Assembly: GCA_963813725.1 (NCBI GenBank)
Contig: CAWFAI010000014.1
Coordinates: 31,810 to 95,809 of the forward strand
Source: VGBV01 sp963813725
GTDB taxonomy: Bacteria > Actinomycetota > Thermoleophilia > Solirubrobacterales > 70-9
DNA length: 64,000 nucleotides
Reading direction: 5' to 3'
Part shown: piece after piece, positions 51,201-59,748 of the stretch
How the letters are laid out: each line of letters starts with the position of its first letter
How positions within the stretch are numbered: position 1 is the first letter of the stretch
The notes under the pieces: generated by a model
What the model saw: only the letters and a program-made list of their open reading frames with translations
Told to the model about the DNA's origin: nothing
The model's database searches: none
Translations under genes and position numbers: made by a program

Positions 51201-52394
51201 ATGGCGACCACCCGCCGCCGCCCCTTCGCGCGCGCTTTTCGGACGACTCGCAACGGCCGCCAGACCGAGCGCGGGCCGGTCCACGGCACCGCCCGCCTGG
51301 GCAAGCGCACCAAGGACCTGGTCAAGCGCCTCGGCTCTGGGGACGTGGCCGTGATCGATCACCGCAACCTCGATCGGATCGCCGCAGAGGAGCTGATCAC
51401 GAGCGGGGTGCGGGCGGTCGTCAACGTGTCGCCCTCGTCTGACGGCAGCTATCCCAACGTGGGGCCGCTGACACTCGTCCGGGCGGGGGTGCCGCTGATC
51501 GACGTGCAGGACCCCGCACTGTTCGAGCGCCTGCGCGATGGAGATCCGCTGGTGCTGGACGGGGGCAGCGTCAGGATCGCCGGCGAAGTCGTCGCCGAGG
51601 GCCGGCTGCTGGAGGCGGACGAGCTGGCCCGCGAGCTGGACGAGCAGCGCCGCCGCATCGACCGGGCGCTGCACGACTTCACCGAGAACACGATGGCCCA
51701 CATCCGCGAGGAGGGCGCGCTGCTCTCGGGGACGATCGACTTCCCCGAGACGCGAACGGTCTTCCGCGACCGCCACGCGCTGATCGTGGTCAGGGGCACC
51801 GACCACATGAAGGACCTGCGCGCGCTGCGGGCCTACATACACGACGTGCGTCCGGTGCTGGTGGGGGTGGACGGCGGCGGCGACGCGATCGTCAAGGAGG
51901 GCCATCGCCCCGACGTCGTGCTGGGCGACATGGACTCGGCCCGCGAGGGGACGCTGCGGACCGGGGCGGAGCTGATCGTCCACGCCTATCCCGACGGGAC
52001 GGCCCCGGGGTCCGAGCGGCTGCGCGCCCTGGGTCTCGACTTCACCGTGGTGCCGGCAGCCGGAACCAGCCAGGACGTGGCGATGCTGCTGGCCTCGGAG
52101 AAGGGGGCCTCGCTGATCGTCAGCGTCGGGGCTCACTTCAACCTGACCGAGTTCCTGGACAAGCAGCGCAGCGGCATGTCCTCGACCTTCCTCACCCGCC
52201 TGCGGGTGGGCGAGACGCTGGTGGACGCGAAGGGAGTGAGCCGGCTCTACAACCCGGGTCTGGGGCTGCCGCAGATGGCTCTCTTCCTCGGCGTCGCTGC
52301 GCTGCTGCTCGTCGTCGTGGTGCTGACCACCCCGGCGCTGCAGGACCTGTTCGACCTGCTCTGGCTCAAGATCAAGGTCCTCCTTGGGCTATAG
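51201..52394 (+). CDS. steA: SteA-like cytokinetic-ring protein
   Basis: About 397 aa, soluble except for one helix near the C-terminus (FLGVAALLLVVVVL). A thiamine-pyrophosphokinase-like middle part (GVDGGGDAIVKEGHRPDVVL, GDMDSA) with a unique N-terminal region. Matches the Rv1697 family (SteA of Corynebacterium), which with SteB acts at the division septum. It lies between recN and the SteB/MctB gene, as in mycobacteria; overlap of 11 bp with the next gene. Confidence 0.88.
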   Translation: MATTRRRPFARAFRTTRNGRQTERGPVHGTARLGKRTKDLVKRLGSGDVAVIDHRNLDRIAAEELITSGVRAVVNVSPSSDGSYPNVGPLTLVRAGVPLIDVQDPALFERLRDGDPLVLDGGSVRIAGEVVAEGRLLEADELARELDEQRRRIDRALHDFTENTMAHIREEGALLSGTIDFPETRTVFRDRHALIVVRGTDHMKDLRALRAYIHDVRPVLVGVDGGGDAIVKEGHRPDVVLGDMDSAREGTLRTGAELIVHAYPDGTAPGSERLRALGLDFTVVPAAGTSQDVAMLLASEKGASLIVSVGAHFNLTEFLDKQRSGMSSTFLTRLRVGETLVDAKGVSRLYNPGLGLPQMALFLGVAALLLVVVVLTTPALQDLFDLLWLKIKVLLGL

Positions 52395-53256
52395 CGCGCG
52401 CTACCACGCGGCCTCGCTGGTGGCCGTGTTCCTCGCGCTCGCCGTCGGCATCCTGATCGGCGCCGGGCTGGGCGACAACCTCGTCTCGGACACCGAGGCC
52501 AACCTGCGCGAGAGCCTGGAGGGCGACATCGAGGACGCCCGGGGCGAGGCCGACGACCTGCAGGTGGCGCTCGACCGGGAGCGAGCCTTCTCCAGCAGGG
52601 CCTATCCGGCGCTGGTCGGCGATCGCCTCCAAGGCGAGCGGATCGGAGTGCTCGCGCTGGGCGACCTCTCGGCGGAGCTCTCGGCCAGCATCGAGGCCGC
52701 ACTCGAGCCCAGCGGTGCCGAGCTGGTGGAGGTGGCCGTGGTGCGGCGACCGCCCGACACGGCCGCCCTGGCGTCAGAGCTTCCGCCGAAGCAGGGCGAC
52801 GAGATCCAAGAGGACCCGGCCGCGTTGGAGGACCTGGGCGAGCTGCTGGGAGCGCAGTTCGCCCTGGGGAACGGGCGCCTGCTGGACCGGATGCGGGACA
52901 ACCTCTTCAGCCGCTCGAGCGGTGAGGGCGGCCGCCTGGACGGGGTCATTCTCGCGCGCGCTCCCGTCGGAGAGCTCGACGAAGAGGACGCGGCCAACAC
53001 CGGCGCGCTGGAGGGTGGGCTGGTCCGCGGCGTGGCGGAGTCCGGGGTCACGGCGGTCGCCGTCGAGCGCAGCGATGCCTCGGAGTCGGCGATCCCCTTC
53101 TTCGCCCCGTTCGGCATCGCAACGGTGGACAGCGTCGACCTGGTCTCGGGCAAGGCGGCGCTGGTGTTCGCGCTGTTGGGCGCCGAGGGCAGCTTCGGGA
53201 TCAAGGACAGCGCCAACAGCCTGCTGCCCGAGCTTCTCTCTCCGTCGGGCCCCTAG
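52384..53256 (+). CDS. SteB/MctB-like membrane protein
   Basis: 290 aa. Signal-anchor helix at about 9-30 (AASLVAVFLALAVGILIGAG), coiled coil (DTEANLRESLEGDIEDARGE) and an extracytoplasmic alpha/beta domain. Homologous in position and layout to Rv1698 (MctB, outer-membrane copper transport; SteB in Corynebacterium, partner of SteA). In this lineage, which has no mycolate outer membrane known to me, the SteB role in division is the more likely. GTG-type start overlapping steA. Confidence 0.85.
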   Translation: MGYSARYHAASLVAVFLALAVGILIGAGLGDNLVSDTEANLRESLEGDIEDARGEADDLQVALDRERAFSSRAYPALVGDRLQGERIGVLALGDLSAELSASIEAALEPSGAELVEVAVVRRPPDTAALASELPPKQGDEIQEDPAALEDLGELLGAQFALGNGRLLDRMRDNLFSRSSGEGGRLDGVILARAPVGELDEEDAANTGALEGGLVRGVAESGVTAVAVERSDASESAIPFFAPFGIATVDSVDLVSGKAALVFALLGAEGSFGIKDSANSLLPELLSPSGP

Positions 53257-53262
53257 CCCCTG

Positions 53263-54102
53263 ATGGAGTGGCTCGCCCTTCCGGTCTCGTTCGCGGTCGC
53301 CCTCGCGGTGGTGCCCGCCGGCATCCGCGCGCTGGAGCAGGCCGGGCTGCGGCGCGAGAACTACGCGGGCCGCGAGGTCGCCTTCCCGCTGGGCGCGGTG
53401 CTGGTAGCCGCGTCGCTGGTGGCGCTGGCGCCACTCGCCCCGCTTGACGACCGCGCAGACCTGGAGCTGCTGGACCCCGAGCTTCGCCGCTGGTTCGCCT
53501 ACGTCGTCGGCGTCGCGCTGCTGGGGCTGCTCGACGACTCGATCGGCCGCGGCGCCGAGGCCGGCACGGTCAGGGGATGGCGGGGGCACGCGCGCGCCGT
53601 CCTGGGCGGCGACCTCTCCACCGGGGCGATCAAGGCCGTGGGCGCGTTCGCGCTGGCTGCCTACGCGACCTCGGGCCTGGGCCGTGAGTCGCTCGACTAC
53701 GTCGTCGACCTGGCGCTGCTGCTGCTCGCGACCAACCTGGCGAATCTGCTGGACCTGCGGCCGGGCCGCGCCGAGAAAGCGCTGGCGCTGGTGGCCGCCG
53801 GGCTCTGCATCGGCTACTGGACGCTGGCGCCGGTCGAACTCCTCGGGCTGTTCATAGGCCCGGTGATCGTGGGCGCTTACTTCACGCTGCGCGAGCGGGC
53901 GATGCTCGGCGACACCGGCTCCAATCTGATCGGCGCCCTGATCGGGATCTGGCTGGTGACGACGCTGTCGGACCCGGGACGGCTGATCGCCCTCGGGGTC
54001 CTGGTCGTCTTGACGGTGTATGGGGAGTTTCGGTCGATCTCGGTGGCGATCGATCGGGTTCCGCTTCTGAAGCAACTAGACTCGCTCGGCAGGGTCAGAT
54101 GA
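53263..54102 (+). CDS. MraY/WecA-family glycosyltransferase-like membrane protein
   Basis: 279 aa, about eight helices. LLGLLDDSIGRG (the Asp pair of the prenyl-sugar transferase family), NLANLLDLRPGRAEK and LRERAMLGDTGSNLIGAL are motifs of polyprenyl-phosphate phosphosugar transferases. It is shorter than MraY (about 320+) and could use UDP-GlcNAc or MurNAc-like donors. It lies between steB and pyrG, a slot with no gene in M. tuberculosis; a cell-wall role is inferred. Confidence 0.8.
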   Translation: MEWLALPVSFAVALAVVPAGIRALEQAGLRRENYAGREVAFPLGAVLVAASLVALAPLAPLDDRADLELLDPELRRWFAYVVGVALLGLLDDSIGRGAEAGTVRGWRGHARAVLGGDLSTGAIKAVGAFALAAYATSGLGRESLDYVVDLALLLLATNLANLLDLRPGRAEKALALVAAGLCIGYWTLAPVELLGLFIGPVIVGAYFTLRERAMLGDTGSNLIGALIGIWLVTTLSDPGRLIALGVLVVLTVYGEFRSISVAIDRVPLLKQLDSLGRVR

Positions 54103-54113
54103 CCCATCTCTGA

Positions 54114-55817
54114 ATGAGCCAACCCAAGCCAGGAGACACGCGCTTTCTGTTCGTAACCGGCGGCGTCGTCTCCTCCCTCGGAAAGGGCATCGCCTCCGCC
54201 TCCATCGGCCGCCTGCTCGTCAGCCGCGGCTTCCGGGTCCAGCTGCAGAAGCTCGACCCCTACATCAACGTCGACCCCGGGACGATGAGCCCGTTCCAGC
54301 ACGGCGAGGTGTTCGTGACCGAGGACGGCGCCGAGACCGACCTGGACCTGGGCCACTACGAGCGCTTCACCGACGAGAACACCTCCCGGGCCTCCAACTT
54401 CACAGCCGGCGGCGTCTACAACTCGGTCATCCGGCGCGAGCGCCGCGGCGACTACCTCGGCGCCACCGTCCAGGTGATTCCCCACATCACCGACGAGATC
54501 AAGAACCGCATCCTGATCGTCGCCGAGTCCCAGGCGGTGGACTTCGTCATCACCGAGATCGGGGGAACCGTGGGCGACATCGAGTCGCTGCCGTTCCTGG
54601 AGGCGATCCGCCAGCTCTATACCGACCTCGGCCCCGAGCGCTGCATGTTCGTACACCTGACGCTGGTGCCCTACATCGGGCACGCGGGCGAGATGAAGAC
54701 GAAGCCGACCCAGCACTCGGTCAACGAGTTGCGCCGCATCGGCATCCAGCCTCACGCGCTGGTCTGCCGCTCCGAGCAGGGCCTGGACCGCGAGATTCGC
54801 CGCAAGATCGCGCTCTTCGCCAGCCTGCCCGAGGATGCGGTGGTCTCGGCCCTCGACGTCGACAACACCTACAAGATTCCGCTCGTCTTCCGCGCCGAGG
54901 GCATGGACGACCTGATCCTCGACCACTTCGGGATCGAGGCCGACTCCCCGGACCTGGCCGAGTGGGAGGAGCTGATCAAGCGCGCGGACGCATCCAGGGA
55001 CCGCAAGGTGAGGATCGCGCTGGTCGGCAAGTACGTGCAGCTCGAGGACGCCTACAAGTCGGTGATCGAGGCGCTCACCCACGGCGGCTGGGCCCACGGC
55101 GTCGACGTCGAGACCGAGCTGGTCAGCTCCGAGGACCTGAGCGAGGAGGAGCTGGAGGGAGCCGACGGCATCCTCATCCCCGGCGGCTTCGGCGAGCGCG
55201 GGATCGAGGGCAAGGTCGAGGCGGCGAGGATCGCGCGCGAGAAGGGCATCCCCTATCTGGGCATCTGCCTCGGCATGCAGATCGCCGTCGTCGAGTTCGC
55301 GCGCCACGTCTGCGGCATGGAGGGCGCCAACTCGGCGGAGTTCGACCCCGAGACGCCGTTCCCCGTGGTGGACCTGCTGCCCGAGCAGAAGGAGGTCTCG
55401 GACCTCGGCGGCACCATGCGCCTCGGCGCGGATCCGGTGAAGCTCCACGACGGCACCCGCGCCCGCGAGATCTTCGGCGAGTCGGTGATCTACAAGCGCC
55501 ACCGCCACCGCTATGAGGTCAACAACCAGCTCCGCCGCCGGCTCGAGGACGAGGGTCTGGTCGCCGCCGGGACCTCGCCCGACGAGCGCCTTGTGGAGGT
55601 CATCGAGCTTCCCGACCATCCCTTCTTCGTCGCCTCGCAGTTCCACCCCGAGTTCAACTCGCGGCCGACGCGGCCCGAGCCGCTGTTCCGCGAGTTCGTC
55701 GGCGCCGCCGCCGAGCGCGCGGCGGCTCGCCCGGAGGCCGATCGCGCCGGGGCGGGCGCGGCGGGCGATTCCGAGCCCGAGGCCACGACGGACGACGTCA
55801 GCGTCCGCCGCGGCTAG
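54114..55817 (+). CDS. pyrG: CTP synthase
   Basis: 567 aa, UTP to CTP with glutamine as amide donor. Synthetase domain: FVTGGVVSSLGKGIASASIG (P-loop), KLDPYINVDPGTMSPFQHGE, EIGGTVGDIES. Glutaminase domain: GICLGMQIAVVEFARH with the nucleophile Cys, and FVASQFHPEFNSRP. The C-terminal tail (about 30 residues) is Ala/Glu-rich. Standard length. pyrG follows the steA-steB block as in mycobacteria. Confidence 0.97.
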   Translation: MSQPKPGDTRFLFVTGGVVSSLGKGIASASIGRLLVSRGFRVQLQKLDPYINVDPGTMSPFQHGEVFVTEDGAETDLDLGHYERFTDENTSRASNFTAGGVYNSVIRRERRGDYLGATVQVIPHITDEIKNRILIVAESQAVDFVITEIGGTVGDIESLPFLEAIRQLYTDLGPERCMFVHLTLVPYIGHAGEMKTKPTQHSVNELRRIGIQPHALVCRSEQGLDREIRRKIALFASLPEDAVVSALDVDNTYKIPLVFRAEGMDDLILDHFGIEADSPDLAEWEELIKRADASRDRKVRIALVGKYVQLEDAYKSVIEALTHGGWAHGVDVETELVSSEDLSEEELEGADGILIPGGFGERGIEGKVEAARIAREKGIPYLGICLGMQIAVVEFARHVCGMEGANSAEFDPETPFPVVDLLPEQKEVSDLGGTMRLGADPVKLHDGTRAREIFGESVIYKRHRHRYEVNNQLRRRLEDEGLVAAGTSPDERLVEVIELPDHPFFVASQFHPEFNSRPTRPEPLFREFVGAAAERAAARPEADRAGAGAAGDSEPEATTDDVSVRRG

Positions 55818-55870
55818 CTCGAGCTCGCTCCTCGTTCCGTCCTAGTTAAGGACTGGTCGCCTTGCACGAA

Positions 55871-55876
55871 TAGCCT
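55871..55876 (+). promoter_or_regulatory. -10 element before the M20 peptidase
   Basis: TAGCCT, 7 nt before the GTG at 55884. Confidence 0.5.
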
Positions 55877-55883
55877 TGGCGGC

Positions 55884-57008
55884 GTGCCGCAGGCCGATCA
55901 GCGGATGTTCGAGCGCTTCGTCGCCCTCTGCGAGATCCCGAGCCCGACGGGGTCAGAGCGGGCGGTCGCCGACGCGCTGCTGGCCGAGCTGCGCGACCTC
56001 GGCGCCGAGGTGCGCGAGGACGGCTGCGCCGCAGCGGCGCGGGCCGCAGCGGGCAACCTGATCGCCCGCATTCCGGGCCGGGGCGAGGGCTGGGTCTCGT
56101 TCTTCGCGCACATGGACACGGTCCCCCACGATGGCTCGGTCGAGGTCGTGGAGGAGGGGGGGACCTACAGAAGCCGCGGCGCGACGATCCTGGGCGCCGA
56201 CAACAAGGCGGCGGTGACGGTGTTGATGGAGCTCGCTGCCCGCCACACGTCGAACCCCCCGGCCACGGGCCTGGAGCTGGTCTTCACCCCCGCCGAGGAG
56301 GACGGACTGCGGGGCGCCAAGGAGCTCGAGGTCTCCCAGCTGCGTGCCCCCTTCGGCTTCGTGCTCGACCACGCCAGCCCGATCGGCGAGGTGATCGTCG
56401 CCGCGCCCACCCACAAGCACGTGTCCGCGACTTTCACTGGCACCGAGGCGCACGCGGGGATCAGGCCCGAGGACGGCAGCAGCGCCATCGAGGCCGGCGC
56501 TGCCGCTGTCGCCGCGATGGAGCTGGGTCGGCTGGACGACGAGACGACCGCGAACCTCGGAGTGATCGAGGGCGGCACCGCGTCTAACGTCGTCGCCGGC
56601 GCCTGCAGCCTCGAGGGTGAGGCTCGCAGCATCGACGGCGAGCGCGCCGCCGCCGTGATCGGGGCGATGGTGGACGCCTGCACCTGGGCGGCGGGCGAGG
56701 GCAACTGCGACCTCGACTTCGAGGTGACCGAGAAGTTCCGGGGGTACCGCATCGATTCCGGTTCGGCCGCCCTGCGGGTGGGCGCCGAGGCGTTGCGCCG
56801 CTGCGGGTGCGAGCCCGTGGAGGTGAAGAGCGGCGGGGGCAGCGACGCGAACGCGCTGCTCGCCCGCGGCTACGAGGCGCTGCTGCTGGCCAACGGCACC
56901 GAGGCCAACCACACGTCCGATGAGTCGGTGACCGCGGAGGCGATGGTGCAGATGCTCGCCGTCTGCGAAGCCGCGGTGGACCTTGCCGCCGAGGGCCACC
57001 CGGAGTGA
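55884..57008 (+). CDS. M20-family metallopeptidase (peptidase T-like)
   Basis: 374 aa. FFAHMDTVPHDG (metal His and catalytic Asp), ILGADNKAAVTVLME (bridging Asp), FTPAEEDGLRGAKEL (catalytic Glu pair), a dimerisation lid with EAHAGIRPEDGSSA, and NHTSDESVTAEAMV at the end. Best match is the M20B/peptidase T type, cutting tripeptides or similar. It is between pyrG and DUF3866. Confidence 0.9.
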   Translation: MPQADQRMFERFVALCEIPSPTGSERAVADALLAELRDLGAEVREDGCAAAARAAAGNLIARIPGRGEGWVSFFAHMDTVPHDGSVEVVEEGGTYRSRGATILGADNKAAVTVLMELAARHTSNPPATGLELVFTPAEEDGLRGAKELEVSQLRAPFGFVLDHASPIGEVIVAAPTHKHVSATFTGTEAHAGIRPEDGSSAIEAGAAAVAAMELGRLDDETTANLGVIEGGTASNVVAGACSLEGEARSIDGERAAAVIGAMVDACTWAAGEGNCDLDFEVTEKFRGYRIDSGSAALRVGAEALRRCGCEPVEVKSGGGSDANALLARGYEALLLANGTEANHTSDESVTAEAMVQMLAVCEAAVDLAAEGHPE

Positions 57009-57021
57009 GGGAGTCGCGGCG

Positions 57022-58134
57022 ATGCTGAGGCTCCGCCGCGGGGTCGTCGCCTCGACCGACCCGTTGACCGTGCGCGTGGGTGACGAGCAGCGCCCGGCGT
57101 GGGCCGACGAGGGGATCGTGGGGGAGGTTCGCGAAGGGGATGAGGTCGTCGTCAACGTCGAGGCGCTCGACCTGGGATTGGGCTCCGGCGGCTTCGACGT
57201 GGTTCACGTCAACCTGACCCGGGGGCTGGACGCTCCGGCGCACGCCGACCAGCGCCACGTGATGAAGCTCAACTACACCTCGCTGCAGCACCCAGTCCAG
57301 CCGGTCGAGGTGCCGCACGAGGACGCGCCTGCCCCGTGGGAGCGGGGCCGGGAACGAACGGGCGGCAAGCGGATGCCGGTCCTGGTCATCTCGCTGCACG
57401 GACAGCTCGCACCGGCCGCTTGGGCGGCCGGTCGCGCCGCTCCCGGGCTGCGCGTGGGCTACGTCCAGACGCCTGGCGGCGCGCTGCCCGGCCGCCTCTC
57501 GCGGGACGTCGCCGACCTGCGGGAGCGCGGGCTGCTCGTGGGTCATGTAACCGCGGGCCCCGCGCACGGCGGTGAGGTCGAGGCGATCAGCGTCGCGGGC
57601 GCCCTGCACGCGGCGGTGGCCTCGTTGGGCTGGGACGCCGCCATCGCGGGCCCCGGCCCGGGGATCCTGGGCTCGGCGAGCGCCCTGGGCCACGGCGGCA
57701 TGGCCGCGCTCGACAACGCCCACGCGGCGCTATCGCTGGGGCTGCCGGCGCTGGTCGCGCCGCGGCTCTCGGCCGGCGACCCCCGCCCGCGCCACCGCGG
57801 GCTCAGCCACCATTCCGAGTCCGTGCTGCGGATGCTGCTCGGCCCCGTGCGGGTGCCGGTCCCCGAGGTCGACGAGGAGGATTGGCCGACCGGCGAGCCG
57901 GACGGTGACGCTGGCCCGGAAGGGCCGACGGTGCTCGACCGTCTGCGCGAGGCGTGCGGGGACCGGCACGACCTCTGGGTCCGCGAGGTCGCGCTGGAGG
58001 AGTACGCCGGAAGCGGGCTTCCCACCTCCACGATGGGGCGTCCCCTGGCCCAGGACCGCCTCTTCTTCGCCGCAGCGCTCGCGGCCGGCGACGCGCTGGC
58101 CGCCCTCGCCAGGCAAGATGGGGCGGATGGCTGA
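57022..58134 (+). CDS. DUF3866 family protein
   Basis: 370 aa from the ATG at 57022. MLRLRRGVVASTDPLTVRVG starts the conserved region, then NYTSLQHPVQPVE, VISLHGQLAPAAWAAG, VGYVQTPGGALPGRLSRDV, AIAGPGPGILGSASALGHGG and RHRGLSHHSESVLRMLLGP. Widely conserved in actinobacteria and firmicutes, function unknown. The conserved His/Ser/Asn-rich loops suggest an enzyme. Its end overlaps the NUDIX start by 8 bp. Confidence 0.9.
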   Translation: MLRLRRGVVASTDPLTVRVGDEQRPAWADEGIVGEVREGDEVVVNVEALDLGLGSGGFDVVHVNLTRGLDAPAHADQRHVMKLNYTSLQHPVQPVEVPHEDAPAPWERGRERTGGKRMPVLVISLHGQLAPAAWAAGRAAPGLRVGYVQTPGGALPGRLSRDVADLRERGLLVGHVTAGPAHGGEVEAISVAGALHAAVASLGWDAAIAGPGPGILGSASALGHGGMAALDNAHAALSLGLPALVAPRLSAGDPRPRHRGLSHHSESVLRMLLGPVRVPVPEVDEEDWPTGEPDGDAGPEGPTVLDRLREACGDRHDLWVREVALEEYAGSGLPTSTMGRPLAQDRLFFAAALAAGDALAALARQDGADG

Positions 58135-58681
58135 GGGCAGCGAACAGGAGGCCGGCGACGGGCGGCTCGAGCGCGTGGGCGGCAAGCTCGTTCACAAGGG
58201 CAAGCTGATCTCGGTCCGCGAGGACACCTTCGAGTATCCCGATGGCGACACCAGCACCAGGGAGGTCGTCGTGCACCCGGGGTCGGTCGCGATCGTCGCC
58301 CACGACGGCAGGGTCCTGTACATGGTCCGCCAGCCCCGCGAGCCAGTCGGCGAGGCGTCGCTGCTGGAGCTGCCCGCGGGGAAGCTCGACAAGGAGGGCG
58401 AGACCCCGCTCGAGTGCGCCCAGCGCGAGCTGACCGAGGAGATAGGGAAGGCCGCGGGCGACTGGCGCGAGCTGCACTCCTTCTACACCAGCCCCGGCTT
58501 CGCCACCGAGCGCTGCCATCTGTTCCTCGCGACCGAGCTCTACGAGGTCCCCGGCGAGCCCGAGGAGGGGGAGCGGATCGAGGTGGTGCGCATGCCCCTG
58601 GAAGACCTCGACTCGGCAATCGAGCGCTGCCAAGACTCCGCCTCGCTGGTGGGCATGCTGATGTTGCGCCGGTTGCTCTAG
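58127..58681 (+). CDS. NUDIX hydrolase, ADP-ribose pyrophosphatase-like
   Basis: 184 aa. NUDIX box GKLDKEGETPLECAQRELTE followed by EIG; N-terminal VHKGKLISVREDTFEYPDGD is the domain-swapped arm of ADP-ribose pyrophosphatases. It hydrolyses ADP-ribose or related nucleotides to AMP and sugar phosphate. Equivalent to Rv1700 in position (between pyrG and xerD). Confidence 0.92.
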   Translation: MAEGSEQEAGDGRLERVGGKLVHKGKLISVREDTFEYPDGDTSTREVVVHPGSVAIVAHDGRVLYMVRQPREPVGEASLLELPAGKLDKEGETPLECAQRELTEEIGKAAGDWRELHSFYTSPGFATERCHLFLATELYEVPGEPEEGERIEVVRMPLEDLDSAIERCQDSASLVGMLMLRRLL

Positions 58682-58715
58682 TAGGAGCGGCTTTCCCCTC
58701 GTCGAAGCAAGGAGG

Positions 58716-59693
58716 ATGGCGACCGCCACCCTCAAGCCCGACGGGAGCGCGCCCGCGCTCTCGCCCCGCTTCGAGGCGCTCGTGCTCGACTTCCTCGCGC
58801 ACCTGGAGTTTGAGCGAGGCCTCTCGCGCAACACCCTCTCGGCCTACCGGACCGACCTGCTGCAGTTCGGAGGGTTCCTGGCCGGCCGCGGGCGGGAGGC
58901 GACCACCGCCCGCGCCGAGGACCTCTCGGAGTTCCTCGCAGCCCTGGCGACCGGCGAGGCGAATGGCGACGGCGACGAGAACGGCCGCCGTCCATGCTCG
59001 AGCGCGACGGTCAACCGCAAGGCCGCCTGCCTGCGCTCGTTCTACCGGCACCTGCGCCGCGAGGGGCTGGTCTCCGATGACCCGGCGGCCGAGCTCGCCA
59101 CTCCCAGGCGCGGCCGCAAGCTGCCCGAGGTCCTGAGCTACGCCGAAGTCCAGAAGCTGCTGGCCCAGCCACACGGCGGCGAGCCCACCGATCTTCGCGA
59201 CCGAGCGCTCCTGGAGCTGATGTACGCGTCGGGGCTGCGCGCCTCGGAGACGATCGGGCTCGAGCTCGGCGACCTCGACCTCGAGGCCGGCGTGCTGCGG
59301 GCGCGCGGCAAAGGCGACAAGGAGCGCCTCGTCCCGGTCGGAGGAAAGGCGGTTGCGGCGGTGCGCGTGTACGTGCGCTCCGGGCGGCCGAAGCTGGTCG
59401 GCGAGCGCGACGAGCGCAAGCTCTTCCTCAACTTCCGCGGCGGGCCCCTGACCAGGCAGGGCCTCTACAAGATCGTGCTCGGCTACGCCGAGAAGGCGGG
59501 CCTCGCGGGGCGCATGAGCCCCCACACGCTGCGCCACTCCTTCGCCACCCACCTGCTGACCGGCGGCTGCGACCTGCGCTCGGTCCAGGAAATGCTCGGC
59601 CACGCCGACCTCTCGACCACCCAGCTCTACACCCACCTCTCGGGCGAGGAGCTGAAGGAGGTCTACTTCTCGGCGCACCCCCGCGCCAGATAG
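58716..59693 (+). CDS. xerD: Tyrosine recombinase XerD
   Basis: 325 aa. N-terminal SAM-like DNA-binding domain (LEFERGLSRNTLSAYRTDLL) and catalytic domain with ASGLRASETIGLELGDLD (Arg), RGKGDKERLVPVG (Lys), SPHTLRHSFATHLL (His-x-x-Arg), LGHADLSTTQLYTHLS (His, Tyr nucleophile). Resolves chromosome dimers with FtsK at dif. Length and synteny (Rv1701) support the housekeeping XerD rather than a phage integrase. A small insertion rich in Gly/Asn/Asp lies near residue 85. Confidence 0.95.
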   Translation: MATATLKPDGSAPALSPRFEALVLDFLAHLEFERGLSRNTLSAYRTDLLQFGGFLAGRGREATTARAEDLSEFLAALATGEANGDGDENGRRPCSSATVNRKAACLRSFYRHLRREGLVSDDPAAELATPRRGRKLPEVLSYAEVQKLLAQPHGGEPTDLRDRALLELMYASGLRASETIGLELGDLDLEAGVLRARGKGDKERLVPVGGKAVAAVRVYVRSGRPKLVGERDERKLFLNFRGGPLTRQGLYKIVLGYAEKAGLAGRMSPHTLRHSFATHLLTGGCDLRSVQEMLGHADLSTTQLYTHLSGEELKEVYFSAHPRAR

Positions 59694-59736
59694 GCGGGCA
59701 GCCGCGTCGGCGTGGTGGCGGACGCCGACGCGCGGC

Positions 59737-59742
59737 TAGCCT
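59737..59742 (+). promoter_or_regulatory. -10 element before mutM
   Basis: TAGCCT, 6 nt before the ATG of mutM. Confidence 0.5.
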
Positions 59743-59748
59743 TGGGTC

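Noticed and set aside
58716..59693. XerD gene as a mobile-element integrase
   Set aside because: Position after NUDIX, normal XerD motifs and synteny with Rv1701 indicate the housekeeping recombinase.
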